Source of the DNA: Sphingobium sp. DEHP117
GTDB taxonomy: Bacteria; Pseudomonadota; Alphaproteobacteria; Sphingomonadales; Sphingomonadaceae
Direction of reading: 5' to 3'
Length of the DNA: 64,000 bases
Assembly (NCBI RefSeq): GCF_030867385.1
Contig: NZ_JAPFBJ010000003.1
Coordinates: forward strand, 558,001-622,000
The notes below the pieces were generated by a model. It searched no databases, had not been told where the DNA came from, and saw only the letters and a list, made by a program, of their open reading frames with translations. Both the position numbers and the translations under genes were made by a program. Shown one piece after another: positions 56,832 through 64,000 of the stretch. Every line of letters starts with the position of its first letter. Position 1 is the first letter of the stretch.

Positions 56832-58880
56832 ATGAGCGACCAAAGCGACATCCACCCGCTGCGCAAGCATGCGCGCTTCTGGGATCGCAGGAAAAGCGTT
56901 CCTCGTCCCCTGCGGTGGATAGTCTATCTGTTGCTGGTGCTGGCAGTGCTGTGGCTGTTCCAATATGTGACCAAAGGGCGTTTCCTCAAGGGAACGTTTC
57001 AGCGGGTGGCAAGCGGCATGCTCGGGCGTGAAGTCCGCGTGGGTGGCGACTTCCAGCTCTATCTTGATCCCGTCACCATCAAGTTCGTGGCCGACGATAT
57101 GACGATCGCGAACCCGCGCTGGGTGGGCCGCCGCTATCTCCTTGACAGCCGACATGTTGATGCGCGCATCGCAACCTTTCGCCTGCTGTTTGGGGAGCGC
57201 CTGTTCAAACGGCTCAACGTCGATGGCGCAGCGCTTGACCTTGCCTGGTCGGCTGACGGAAAACGCAACAACTGGACGATGGGCGATCCTGACAAGCGTG
57301 GCGAACCGCTGGAGTTGCCCGATATCGTGCGGGCGCAGGTGACAAACACCACGGTGCGCTACACCGATCCGCGCAACTTCCTTTTTGCCAGGATCGCGGT
57401 GGGCACGGTCGCCTCGCGCGACAAGAGGATCGCGGAGGCCGTGGGGTTCCAGGGCTCCGGCACCCTGCGCCGCCGGCCCTTCACGCTCGACGGCGCGATT
57501 CTATCACCCAACGAGACCGTCCAGGGCGGCAAGACCCATTTCCTGCTCAACGCACGCGCCGCGCGTGACAGGCTGGCGGTCGATGGGTTGCTCCCCGGCG
57601 CCACACAGTTCGAGGGGGCGCAATTGGCCTTCCGGCTGCGCGGGAGCAATCTCGCCGAGCCATTCGGCCTGCTCGGCATCGCGGTGCCGGAAACACGCGC
57701 CTATCGTTTCTCGTCCCGGCTAGTGTATGAAGACAAAATATGGAAATTCAGCGGGTTGAAGGGCCGGTTCGGGGACAGCGATCTCGCAGGCGCAATGCGC
57801 ATTTCGACACCCAATGACCGGCTGTTCATCGACGCTGACCTGACGACGCAGGTGATGGACATTCGCGATGTCGGGCCGATGGTCGGCTATGATCCAGACC
57901 GTATCGACAGCATGGGTGCAGATGCTGTCGTCACCCGTGTGAACGGCGCACCTCGCGTGCTGCCCGATGCCCCGCTGCGCGCCGAGGCCCTGTCCCGCTA
58001 TGACGCGGACGTGCGGTACAAGGTGCGCACCATCCGCGCAGACAACGTTCCAATCTCGCATGTCGACCTGACACTGAAGCTCGATCATTCGCTGATGAAG
58101 CTCTCGCCGTTCACCTTCGATATGTCCGGTGGGTTCGTCTCGTCAGACATCATCGTCAACGCACGCTCCACGCCGGTGCTGACGGATTACGACATCCGCC
58201 TCTCGCCTACGCCGATGGGCAAGCTGCTCTCTCGCTGGGGCGTGGAGGAAAACGGCACTTCCGGGACCATCAAGGCCCGGGTGGAGCTGAAAGGGCGAGG
58301 GGACACAGTCCACGATTCGCTTGCGACCTCCACCGGGCGCATCGCCATCATCATTCCCAAGGGCACGATGTGGGCACGCAATGTCCAGCTGTCTGAGCTG
58401 GACATCGGCGTGTTTGTGCAGCGCATGTTCCAAAAGCGGCTTAAGGACCCTATCCAGATCAACTGCGGCCTGGTGGCGTTCACGGTGCGGGACGGGGTGG
58501 CGGTCGCCGACCCGATCCTTATCGACACCAGCAAGAATGTGATGCTCGGCCGCGGCGGCTTCAGTTTTCGCGATGAGAGCCTCGACCTGTCTTTGCGTGC
58601 CGACGCCAAGAAATTCAGCCTGTTCTCCGCCCAGTCTCCGATCGGGGTAAACGGCTATTTTGCCGCGCCCGGCATGCAGGTCATCAGCCCAGAACTGCTC
58701 ACGCGCGGCGGGGCGGCGCTGGGGCTGGGGCTGGGGCTCTCCCCACTGGCAGGCATCCTCGCATTCGTAGATTTCGGTGACGCGAAGGCAGCCGATTGCG
58801 GCCCGGTGCTGCAAGGCGCGCAGGCGGCGGCGCAGCGCACATCAAAGGGTAAAAAGCGCAAGGATGTGGGTGGGCGATGA
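56832..58880 (+). CDS. AsmA-family protein
   Basis: A 682-residue envelope protein with one N-terminal membrane helix (LRWIVYLLLVLAVLWLFQYV) followed by a long periplasmic beta-rich region. RVASGMLGREVRVGGDFQLY is the usual AsmA opening, and GKLLSRWGVEENGTSGTIKA and LDLSLRADAKKFSLFSAQSP belong to the C-terminal AsmA_2 segment. Known: AsmA-like proteins are thought to move phospholipids between membranes. ATG 56832 is chosen because it opens at the cytoplasmic tail before the helix. Confidence 0.9.
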   Translation: MSDQSDIHPLRKHARFWDRRKSVPRPLRWIVYLLLVLAVLWLFQYVTKGRFLKGTFQRVASGMLGREVRVGGDFQLYLDPVTIKFVADDMTIANPRWVGRRYLLDSRHVDARIATFRLLFGERLFKRLNVDGAALDLAWSADGKRNNWTMGDPDKRGEPLELPDIVRAQVTNTTVRYTDPRNFLFARIAVGTVASRDKRIAEAVGFQGSGTLRRRPFTLDGAILSPNETVQGGKTHFLLNARAARDRLAVDGLLPGATQFEGAQLAFRLRGSNLAEPFGLLGIAVPETRAYRFSSRLVYEDKIWKFSGLKGRFGDSDLAGAMRISTPNDRLFIDADLTTQVMDIRDVGPMVGYDPDRIDSMGADAVVTRVNGAPRVLPDAPLRAEALSRYDADVRYKVRTIRADNVPISHVDLTLKLDHSLMKLSPFTFDMSGGFVSSDIIVNARSTPVLTDYDIRLSPTPMGKLLSRWGVEENGTSGTIKARVELKGRGDTVHDSLATSTGRIAIIIPKGTMWARNVQLSELDIGVFVQRMFQKRLKDPIQINCGLVAFTVRDGVAVADPILIDTSKNVMLGRGGFSFRDESLDLSLRADAKKFSLFSAQSPIGVNGYFAAPGMQVISPELLTRGGAALGLGLGLSPLAGILAFVDFGDAKAADCGPVLQGAQAAAQRTSKGKKRKDVGGR

Positions 58881-59068
58881 GCGCCGATGCGATGGATGGA
58901 GCGGCGCGATGCGCTTTGTTCATATTCCCGACAGCCGCTTCGTCTGATTATTCTGATGCCAGACCGCATTTGAGATGAACCGGGCACCGCCCTTTTTTAA
59001 GCGGAGCGGCAAGCGCCGTCGCCAGCGGAACGCATGACATGAGCGGATGCCACCAGGGAAGGAACGCA

Positions 59069-59773
59069 ATGAACCAAAAGATAGTGGGCCGGGGCGCAGC
59101 CCGACTCTGCCTGACCGGTACGCTCGCCGCGCTCGCTGCCTGTGCAACCAAGCCGGTCGCCCCACCTCCGCCCGCGCCTCCGCCGATGGTCCTTATCCCG
59201 CCGAGGCCGCTGCCTCCGCTGGGCGCCGCACCCAATCTTGCAGTGCCTCCGCTCGCGCCCGATGGCACGCGTCTCACGATCAACTATGGCGTCTCCGGCG
59301 GGCAAGCTCTTTGGAACCTGCGCTCGGCCTACAATGTCGCCGCGCTCAGCTGCCAGAAACCGGTGCACCAGCCGATCGCGGCACAATATGCCGCATTCCT
59401 GAAGAGCAACAAAAAGCTGCTCGCTACCGTCTACAAGGACCTCGACAAGCAGTTCAAGAAAGAGCAGGGCGCGGACTACATCCGGAAGCGCGAGATCTTT
59501 CAGACGCAGGTATACAACTATTTCTCGCTTCCGCCCGTGCTTCCCGCCTTGTGCGATACAATGCTGGCGTTGGGGCCGCCGCTGGGCACCGTTCCGTCCA
59601 AGGAGTTGGAGGCGCGGTCTGTGCTGGAACTGGCGCGGATCGAGAAGCTCTATCTCGATTTCTTCAACAGCTACGATCAGTATCGGACCGCGCTTTCTGC
59701 ATGGGAAGCGCGCTATGGCGCTCAGGCGACGGTCGCGCCTGCAGCGATCCCGGTGGCGAGTTCAACTCCTTAG
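59069..59773 (+). CDS. Proline-rich exported lipoprotein
   Basis: A 234-residue protein. A signal peptide ending LAALAACATK supplies a lipobox cysteine at about residue 28. A Pro-rich linker of about 50 residues follows, then a helical domain with LWNLRSAYNVAALSCQKP and AQYAAFLKSNKKLLATVYKD. I do not know the name of this domain, although similar lipoproteins are common in sphingomonads. ATG 59069 follows AAGGAACGC; ATG 59039 lacks the match to the signal. Confidence 0.8.
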   Translation: MNQKIVGRGAARLCLTGTLAALAACATKPVAPPPPAPPPMVLIPPRPLPPLGAAPNLAVPPLAPDGTRLTINYGVSGGQALWNLRSAYNVAALSCQKPVHQPIAAQYAAFLKSNKKLLATVYKDLDKQFKKEQGADYIRKREIFQTQVYNYFSLPPVLPALCDTMLALGPPLGTVPSKELEARSVLELARIEKLYLDFFNSYDQYRTALSAWEARYGAQATVAPAAIPVASSTP

Positions 59774-59819
59774 ACCGTGATCGTTTCAGGCTGAATCGTC
59801 TGAAACGTGGATCATGGTC
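59773..59819. repeat. 47-bp imperfect palindrome overlapping the lipoprotein stop
   Basis: The nested arms are GACC/GGTC, TGATC/GATCA and GTTTCAG/CTGAAAC around a 10-base loop. It may end transcription of the lipoprotein gene or be a REP-like element. No second copy was noticed in this window. Confidence 0.55.
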
Positions 59820-59860
59820 TCATCCACAGTAAGAGCCTGAGTAAACCGCGCAGCAGATGC

Positions 59861-60892
59861 CTACACGGGAGCAGTCAGAACCGCGCGGCATCCGTTGTGT
59901 GATTCATCATAGCTGATCTGGGATCCCAGACTCTGCGCCATAGCGCTCAGCAGCCGTGAACCCAACCCCGTGCCCTGGACAAGGTCCGGCGTCATCCCGA
60001 TGCCATCATCCTCCACCACCAGCTGGAACTGCCCCGGCTCGGGCGCGAACAACCGCACCCGCACCTCGCCATCCTTCTCGGGCGGATAGGCATATTTGCC
60101 GGCGTTCGAAACCAGCTCGGAAACCACCACACCAAGGGAAATCGCCTTGTCTGTCTTCAGCTCGATGGGATCGGCGCTGAGCGAGATGTGAGTGCGGCGA
60201 TCGGAAGACAGCCACGAATTGCGCAGCTCCTCCACAATTGCCTCCAGATAGTCGCTCATCACCACGCTGGTCACGTTTTCGGACGTGTAGAGCTTGCGAT
60301 GCACCATCGCGATGGCCCGGATGCGCCGTTCGGTGTCGGCGAGCGCAAGGCGGGCTGCGGGATCCGTCACCATCCGCGCCTGCATCCCGATCATCGATAT
60401 GACGAGTTGCAACGAGTTGGCAACGCGGTGGTTGGCCTCGTGCAGCAGGGCGGAAAGCCGATCGTTGGCGATGCGCATCTGCCGCTCCGCCTCCTCCTTT
60501 GCCCGCTCCAGCCGCACGCGCGCCAGGGCGTGGGCAAAGGCCTGTTCCAGCAGTTCGACGAAGTCACTGCCTACCGACTTCACAACATAGTCATAGGCCC
60601 CGGCCTTGAGCGCGGCGACGGCGACCTTGCTCTCTTCCGACCCTGTGACATAGACGATCGGCGGGCAGCCGGGGAGCGCCCGCAGCGCCCTCAAGGTCTC
60701 CAGGCCGTCCATCTCCGGCATATAATGATCGACCGCGATCAGTTCGAAATCTTCCGAGGCAGCGCGGGCCAGCCCCTCGCGACCAGATGGCGCGGTGACG
60801 ACATGATGCCCCCGCCTGCCCAGCAGCTTTTCCACAAGCCGGCACAGGCCGGGATCATCATCAATGTAAAGTATGCGGCGTGGCTGATCCAT
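59861..60892 (-). CDS. Receiver plus HisKA_2 histidine kinase, HRXXN type
   Basis: A 343-residue hybrid. The receiver (1-120) has RILYIDDDPGLCRLVEKLLG, the phospho-Asp in ELIAVDHYMPEMDG and YDYVVKSVGS. After a coiled linker comes ALLHEANHRVANSLQLVISM, where HRVAN fits the HRXXN motif of kinases in the alphaproteobacterial general stress response. The ATPase domain has VVSELVSNAGKYAYPPEKDG and DDGIGMTPDLVQGTGLGSRL. No membrane segment, so it is cytoplasmic. Its ATG... stop layout shares one base (TGATG) with the receiver gene upstream. Confidence 0.9.
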   Translation of the reverse strand: MDQPRRILYIDDDPGLCRLVEKLLGRRGHHVVTAPSGREGLARAASEDFELIAVDHYMPEMDGLETLRALRALPGCPPIVYVTGSEESKVAVAALKAGAYDYVVKSVGSDFVELLEQAFAHALARVRLERAKEEAERQMRIANDRLSALLHEANHRVANSLQLVISMIGMQARMVTDPAARLALADTERRIRAIAMVHRKLYTSENVTSVVMSDYLEAIVEELRNSWLSSDRRTHISLSADPIELKTDKAISLGVVVSELVSNAGKYAYPPEKDGEVRVRLFAPEPGQFQLVVEDDGIGMTPDLVQGTGLGSRLLSAMAQSLGSQISYDESHNGCRAVLTAPV

Positions 60893-61335
60893 CAGCCCTC
60901 TGTAGCATCGGGAAGCTGGATAACCGAAAGGAACAGGCCCAGCTGCCTGATCGCATCGGCAAAACTTTCGTAATTCACGGGCTTGGTAATATAGACGTTG
61001 CAGCCCAGATCATAACAGCGCGCAATCTCGCGCTTGTCGTCGGTCGTCGTCAACACCACCACCGGCACGCGGTGCAGCCGCTCATCAGCCTTGATCCTCG
61101 CAAGGATATCCGTGCCGCTCATATCGGGCAGATTGAGGTCAAGCAGGACCAGCGCAGGCCCATTCAGGGCCGGGCCATTCGGGGCATTGACCAGATGGTC
61201 GAGCGCAGCGGTCCCATCCGTAAAATGTACGAGCTCATTCGATATGCCGGCACGCCGGATGTTTTTTTCTATGAGACGAGCATGCCCTTCGTCATCCTCG
61301 ATCATCACGATCTGGACCGGCTTATGTTTCGTCAT
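60892..61335 (-). CDS. Single-domain response regulator, Rcp1-like
   Basis: A 147-residue receiver. QIVMIEDDEGHARLIEKNIR gives the acidic residues, LVLLDLNLPDMSGTDILARI the phospho-Asp, VVVLTTTDDKREIARCYDLG the Thr, and NVYITKPVNYESFADAIRQL the Lys. This layout is that of Rcp1-type regulators that partner phytochrome-like or CHASE kinases. It lies between two kinase genes with overlapping ends (ATGA and TGATG), so it probably carries phosphate between them. Confidence 0.92.
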   Translation of the reverse strand: MTKHKPVQIVMIEDDEGHARLIEKNIRRAGISNELVHFTDGTAALDHLVNAPNGPALNGPALVLLDLNLPDMSGTDILARIKADERLHRVPVVVLTTTDDKREIARCYDLGCNVYITKPVNYESFADAIRQLGLFLSVIQLPDATEG

Positions 61336-62861
61336 TCCCCAATCTTTCCATCGTCAACATATTCGAGTGGCAAGTTCACAACGAAAGTCGAACCTTCGCC
61401 AAACACCGATCGCACCTCTATTGTTCCGCCCAGGCGGTATGCCAGCGCCCTGACGTTCGCAAGGCCGATCCCCTCTCCGCGCTTGTCTTGCACGCCTGAG
61501 CGGCGAAAGAGTTCGAAGATGCGTTCGCGGTCCTTTTCCTCGATCCCGCGGCCATTGTCCTCAACTTCAAAGATCGCACGCCCGCCCTTGGCATGGCCCC
61601 GCACCTCGATCCGCCCGGGAACATTCGGCCGCCGATATTTCAGCGCGTTTTCCAGCAGGTTGGAAAATATCTGATCCACAGCTAGCCGGTCATGCTTCAG
61701 GGCCGGCAATGGCGTCCTGATCTTGATGGTTGCGTTGCTCTCGTCTCGCAAGGTGGAAAGGGTATCAACCACCGTGGACAACAACCCGTCCATATCGAGC
61801 ATTTCGGGCGCCAGCGCCCTGCGCCCTTGGCGCGAGAGGACGAGAATCGCGTTGATGAGCCGATCCATCTTCTGGGTGGAGGAGCGGATGAAGCCGATAG
61901 CTTCGGGCATGTCCTCCTTAGCCGCCGCCCTGACGGCGTCGGGAACAAGGCCCGGTTGTGCGGAGTCGACCTCGTCCACAAACTCGGAGATCTCCCGGTC
62001 GGCACGCGCGAGCTCGGCGGTGAATCCCATGACATTGACGAGCGGCGAACGCAGATCGTGGCTGACGATATATGCAAACCGCTGGATTTCCTCGTTTGCC
62101 CGCCTCAAGTCCGCTGTGCGCTCGGCGACAGCCGCTTCCAGGCCTTCGTTCAGCCCCGCCAGCGTCATGCGACTCGCCAGCAATTCCCGCGAGTGGCGGC
62201 TCAGCACCATATACGTCGCCGCCCCGGTAAAGAGCAGAGCTATGACCACCAAGCCCAGATAAGTTTGTAATCTTTCCAGGGCGCTCTGTTCCATGGCGCC
62301 CCGCGATGCCAAAAGCCGGTTTTCGGTATTCTCAAACTCGCCGGCGATTCTTCGGATCGTGCCAAGCCGCTGCAACTCAGCCTGCTTCCTGAAGAGCGCC
62401 ACCGCGCCCTCCATATCACCTCGCTGGGCGAGGAGGATGGTCTGGCGCATATCGTCCAGCTGTGCCTGGATTACCGGGTGCAGCGCCTCGATACGCGCCT
62501 GCTGCTCCGGATTGTCCACGGTCTTGCTCTTCAGTCGCTCGATATTGGGTGCAAGGTGCGCCACGCTGTCCTTAAGCGTTTCCACCCTCGCGGGATTGCG
62601 ATCGAGCAGATAGCCGCGACGGGCTGCTTCTGCCCGCTCCATGTACCGGCTTATGTCGGAGATCGTGTCTTTCACATCATAGCTATGAGCCACCAGCGCG
62701 TCGGCGCGCTCGTTCGCATCGAAACCCCGCACCACGAAATAGAATGCCAGAAGAACCAACACGAAACTGGAAATCACGCCCGCCAGACTGAGCCGGACCA
62801 CCCGCTTTTGCGCTCTCTGCGGCAATGGCTCACCCTTTGTTATGCGAGGTTGTCCCTCCAT
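61332..62861 (-). CDS. CHASE3-domain membrane histidine kinase
   Basis: A 509-residue kinase. Two membrane helices (VISSFVLVLLAFYFVV and YLGLVVIALLFTGAATYMVL) flank a CHASE3 periplasmic domain of about 150 residues. A short coiled segment leads to RFAYIVSHDLRSPLVNVMGF, the H box, then NLLENALKYRRP (N box) and VEDNGRGIEEKDRERIFELF with RRGEGIGLANVRAL-like glycine boxes. It heads an operon with the Rcp1-like receiver and the HRXXN kinase. The signal is unknown. ATG 62861 is chosen; 62885 is also open. Confidence 0.92.
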   Translation of the reverse strand: MEGQPRITKGEPLPQRAQKRVVRLSLAGVISSFVLVLLAFYFVVRGFDANERADALVAHSYDVKDTISDISRYMERAEAARRGYLLDRNPARVETLKDSVAHLAPNIERLKSKTVDNPEQQARIEALHPVIQAQLDDMRQTILLAQRGDMEGAVALFRKQAELQRLGTIRRIAGEFENTENRLLASRGAMEQSALERLQTYLGLVVIALLFTGAATYMVLSRHSRELLASRMTLAGLNEGLEAAVAERTADLRRANEEIQRFAYIVSHDLRSPLVNVMGFTAELARADREISEFVDEVDSAQPGLVPDAVRAAAKEDMPEAIGFIRSSTQKMDRLINAILVLSRQGRRALAPEMLDMDGLLSTVVDTLSTLRDESNATIKIRTPLPALKHDRLAVDQIFSNLLENALKYRRPNVPGRIEVRGHAKGGRAIFEVEDNGRGIEEKDRERIFELFRRSGVQDKRGEGIGLANVRALAYRLGGTIEVRSVFGEGSTFVVNLPLEYVDDGKIGE

Positions 62862-62944
62862 AGCCGTTCTAGCGCGAGTTTTCACCGCAGAGTTTTTCCG
62901 TTCGTCGCAAACTACTTACCGCCGCCTTGAGCGCATGCGCAAAA

Positions 62945-62959
62945 GAACATAAAAAGAAC
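62945..62959 (+). promoter_or_regulatory. LexA-type SOS box
   Basis: GAACATAAAAAGAAC is a perfect GAAC-N7-GAAC, the reverse complement of the alphaproteobacterial LexA consensus GTTC-N7-GTTC. It ends 2 bp before the ATG of the radical SAM gene. Confidence 0.8.
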
Positions 62960-62961
62960 AA

Positions 62962-64000
62962 ATGCGCGAGATACCACTTCCGAAAAGGCTGGAAATCCTT
63001 TCCGATGCCGCGAAATACGATGCCTCCTGCGCCTCATCCGGCACCGCGCGTCGCACCAGCCGCGATGGCAAGGGGATAGGCTCCACCACCGGCAACGGCA
63101 TCTGCCACGCCTATGCGCCCGATGGCCGCTGCATTTCGCTCCTCAAGATATTGCTGACCAACCACTGCATTTTCGATTGTCACTATTGCATCAACCGCAA
63201 AAGCTCCAACGTGCGGCGCGCGCGCTTCACACCGCAGGAGGTGGTCGACCTCACGCTGAGCTTCTACAAGCGCAATTATATCGAGGGGCTGTTCCTCTCG
63301 TCCGGCATCGTCAAATCCTCCAGCCACACGATGGAGCAGATGATCGAAGTGGCGCGCAGTCTGCGTGAGGATCACGGCTTTCGCGGCTATATCCACTTGA
63401 AGACCATCCCAGAGGCCGACCCGGAATTGGTCGCGCATGCAGGACTGTGGGCGGATCGGATTTCCGTCAACATCGAACTCCCCACAAAGGCCGGATTGAG
63501 CCGCCTGGCGCCGGACAAGGACTCCGGCCGGATCGAGGGGATGATGGGTCGGATCCATGGCGCGATCGTCGAGGCTAAGGACGCGCGCAAACGATTTCGT
63601 CATGCTCCGCGCTTTGCACCTGCCGGGCAATCGACGCAGATGATCGTCGGTGCGGACGGGGCATCGGATACCGACATCATCACCAGAGCTGACAGCCTGT
63701 ACGGCGCCTATGGCATGCGCCGGGTCTATTATTCGGGGTTCAGCCCGATCCCGGATGCCAGCGCAATCCTTCCGTTGAAGCGCCCGCCGCTGGTGCGCGA
63801 ACATCGTTTGTATCAGTCGGACTGGCTGATGCGTTTTTACGGCTATTCGGCCAGTGAGGTGCAGCAGGCGGCGGGTACGGACGGGATGCTCCCGCTCGAT
63901 ATCGACCCCAAGCTCGCCTGGGCACTGAAGTTTCGCCAGCATTTCCCGGTCGACGTCAATCGCGCGCCGAGAGAGATGCTGTTGCGCGTGCCAGGGCTGG
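62962..64000 (+). CDS. Putative DNA modification/repair radical SAM protein (partial, runs off the window)
   Basis: The first 346 residues. The radical SAM cluster is LLTNHCIFDCHYCINRK (C-x3-C-x2-C). GNGICHAYAPDGRCISLLKI precedes it and FLSSGIVKSSSHTMEQMIEV, GYIHLKTIPEADPELV and RISVNIELPTKAGL follow, as in the radical SAM family usually encoded beside a uracil-DNA-glycosylase-like gene. A helix-hairpin-helix-like VPGL begins at the window edge. ATG 62962 (MREIPLPKRLEIL) is preceded by an SOS box and not by a clear ribosome site. Inferred role: SOS-induced DNA repair. The exact reaction is unknown. Confidence 0.88.
   Translation, partial: MREIPLPKRLEILSDAAKYDASCASSGTARRTSRDGKGIGSTTGNGICHAYAPDGRCISLLKILLTNHCIFDCHYCINRKSSNVRRARFTPQEVVDLTLSFYKRNYIEGLFLSSGIVKSSSHTMEQMIEVARSLREDHGFRGYIHLKTIPEADPELVAHAGLWADRISVNIELPTKAGLSRLAPDKDSGRIEGMMGRIHGAIVEAKDARKRFRHAPRFAPAGQSTQMIVGADGASDTDIITRADSLYGAYGMRRVYYSGFSPIPDASAILPLKRPPLVREHRLYQSDWLMRFYGYSASEVQQAAGTDGMLPLDIDPKLAWALKFRQHFPVDVNRAPREMLLRVPGL

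Overview
This 64 kb window is high-GC alphaproteobacterial chromosome, most likely from a sphingomonad (Sphingomonadaceae). That placement is inferred from several things: the trnW-secE-nusG-rplK-rplA block, an NDUFA12-type complex I accessory gene beside DUF2155 and aat, a ThiS-ThiG fusion, a GAAC-N7-GAAC LexA-type box, and repeated GGAAC-N16/17-CGTT promoters of the alphaproteobacterial general stress sigma factor (EcfG/SigT type). No database search was possible; all family calls come from reading motifs.

Region 1 (1-14.9 kb) is an accessory, mobile-element-rich segment that ends at a tRNA-Lys gene. It holds a HEPN-type gene split by a precisely bounded IS1380-family element, an unknown 135-aa gene, and an anti-phage Thoeris operon: thsA (SIR2-SLOG), thsB (TIR) and a third gene coding for a DUF4062 TIR-like protein with a winged-helix-like tail. 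Next come an IS91-family transposase, a 5'-truncated tyrosine recombinase fused at a deletion junction to the last third of putA, a three-gene enoyl-CoA hydratase / CoA-transferase / amidohydrolase operon, and an IS256-family element whose transposase carries an in-frame amber codon.

Region 2 (15-37.4 kb) is core chromosome: prfC, small membrane proteins, acnA, the scoAB ketoacid CoA-transferase operon with a divergent LysR regulator, csbD, thiSG, aroQ-accB-accC, an aqpS-arsC arsenic pair, a ParA-like ATPase, chrA, rplA-rplK-nusG-secE with tRNA-Trp, aat, a compact DUF2155-NDUFA12-DUF192-recX cluster, and a fatty acyl-AMP ligase.

Region 3 (37.5-62.9 kb) looks like a stress and surface-glycan region. 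Two divergent fusion proteins (GH1-RmlD and glycosyltransferase-UDP-galactopyranose mutase) are followed by hemerythrin, alcohol dehydrogenase, SRPBCC, CinA, DUF6766, DUF4142, PRC-barrel, two Crp/Fnr regulators, DUF3008-SDR, a glycosyltransferase-GH130 pair, a PPOX-fold stress protein with manA, a FATGUY-like response regulator, AsmA, a lipoprotein, and a three-gene two-component operon that includes an HRXXN-type kinase. Candidate EcfG promoters precede several of these genes and also csbD in region 2, so much of the region may be one general stress regulon.

Region 4 (62.9 kb to the end) starts a radical SAM DNA-repair gene directly behind a perfect LexA-type box; the gene runs off the window.
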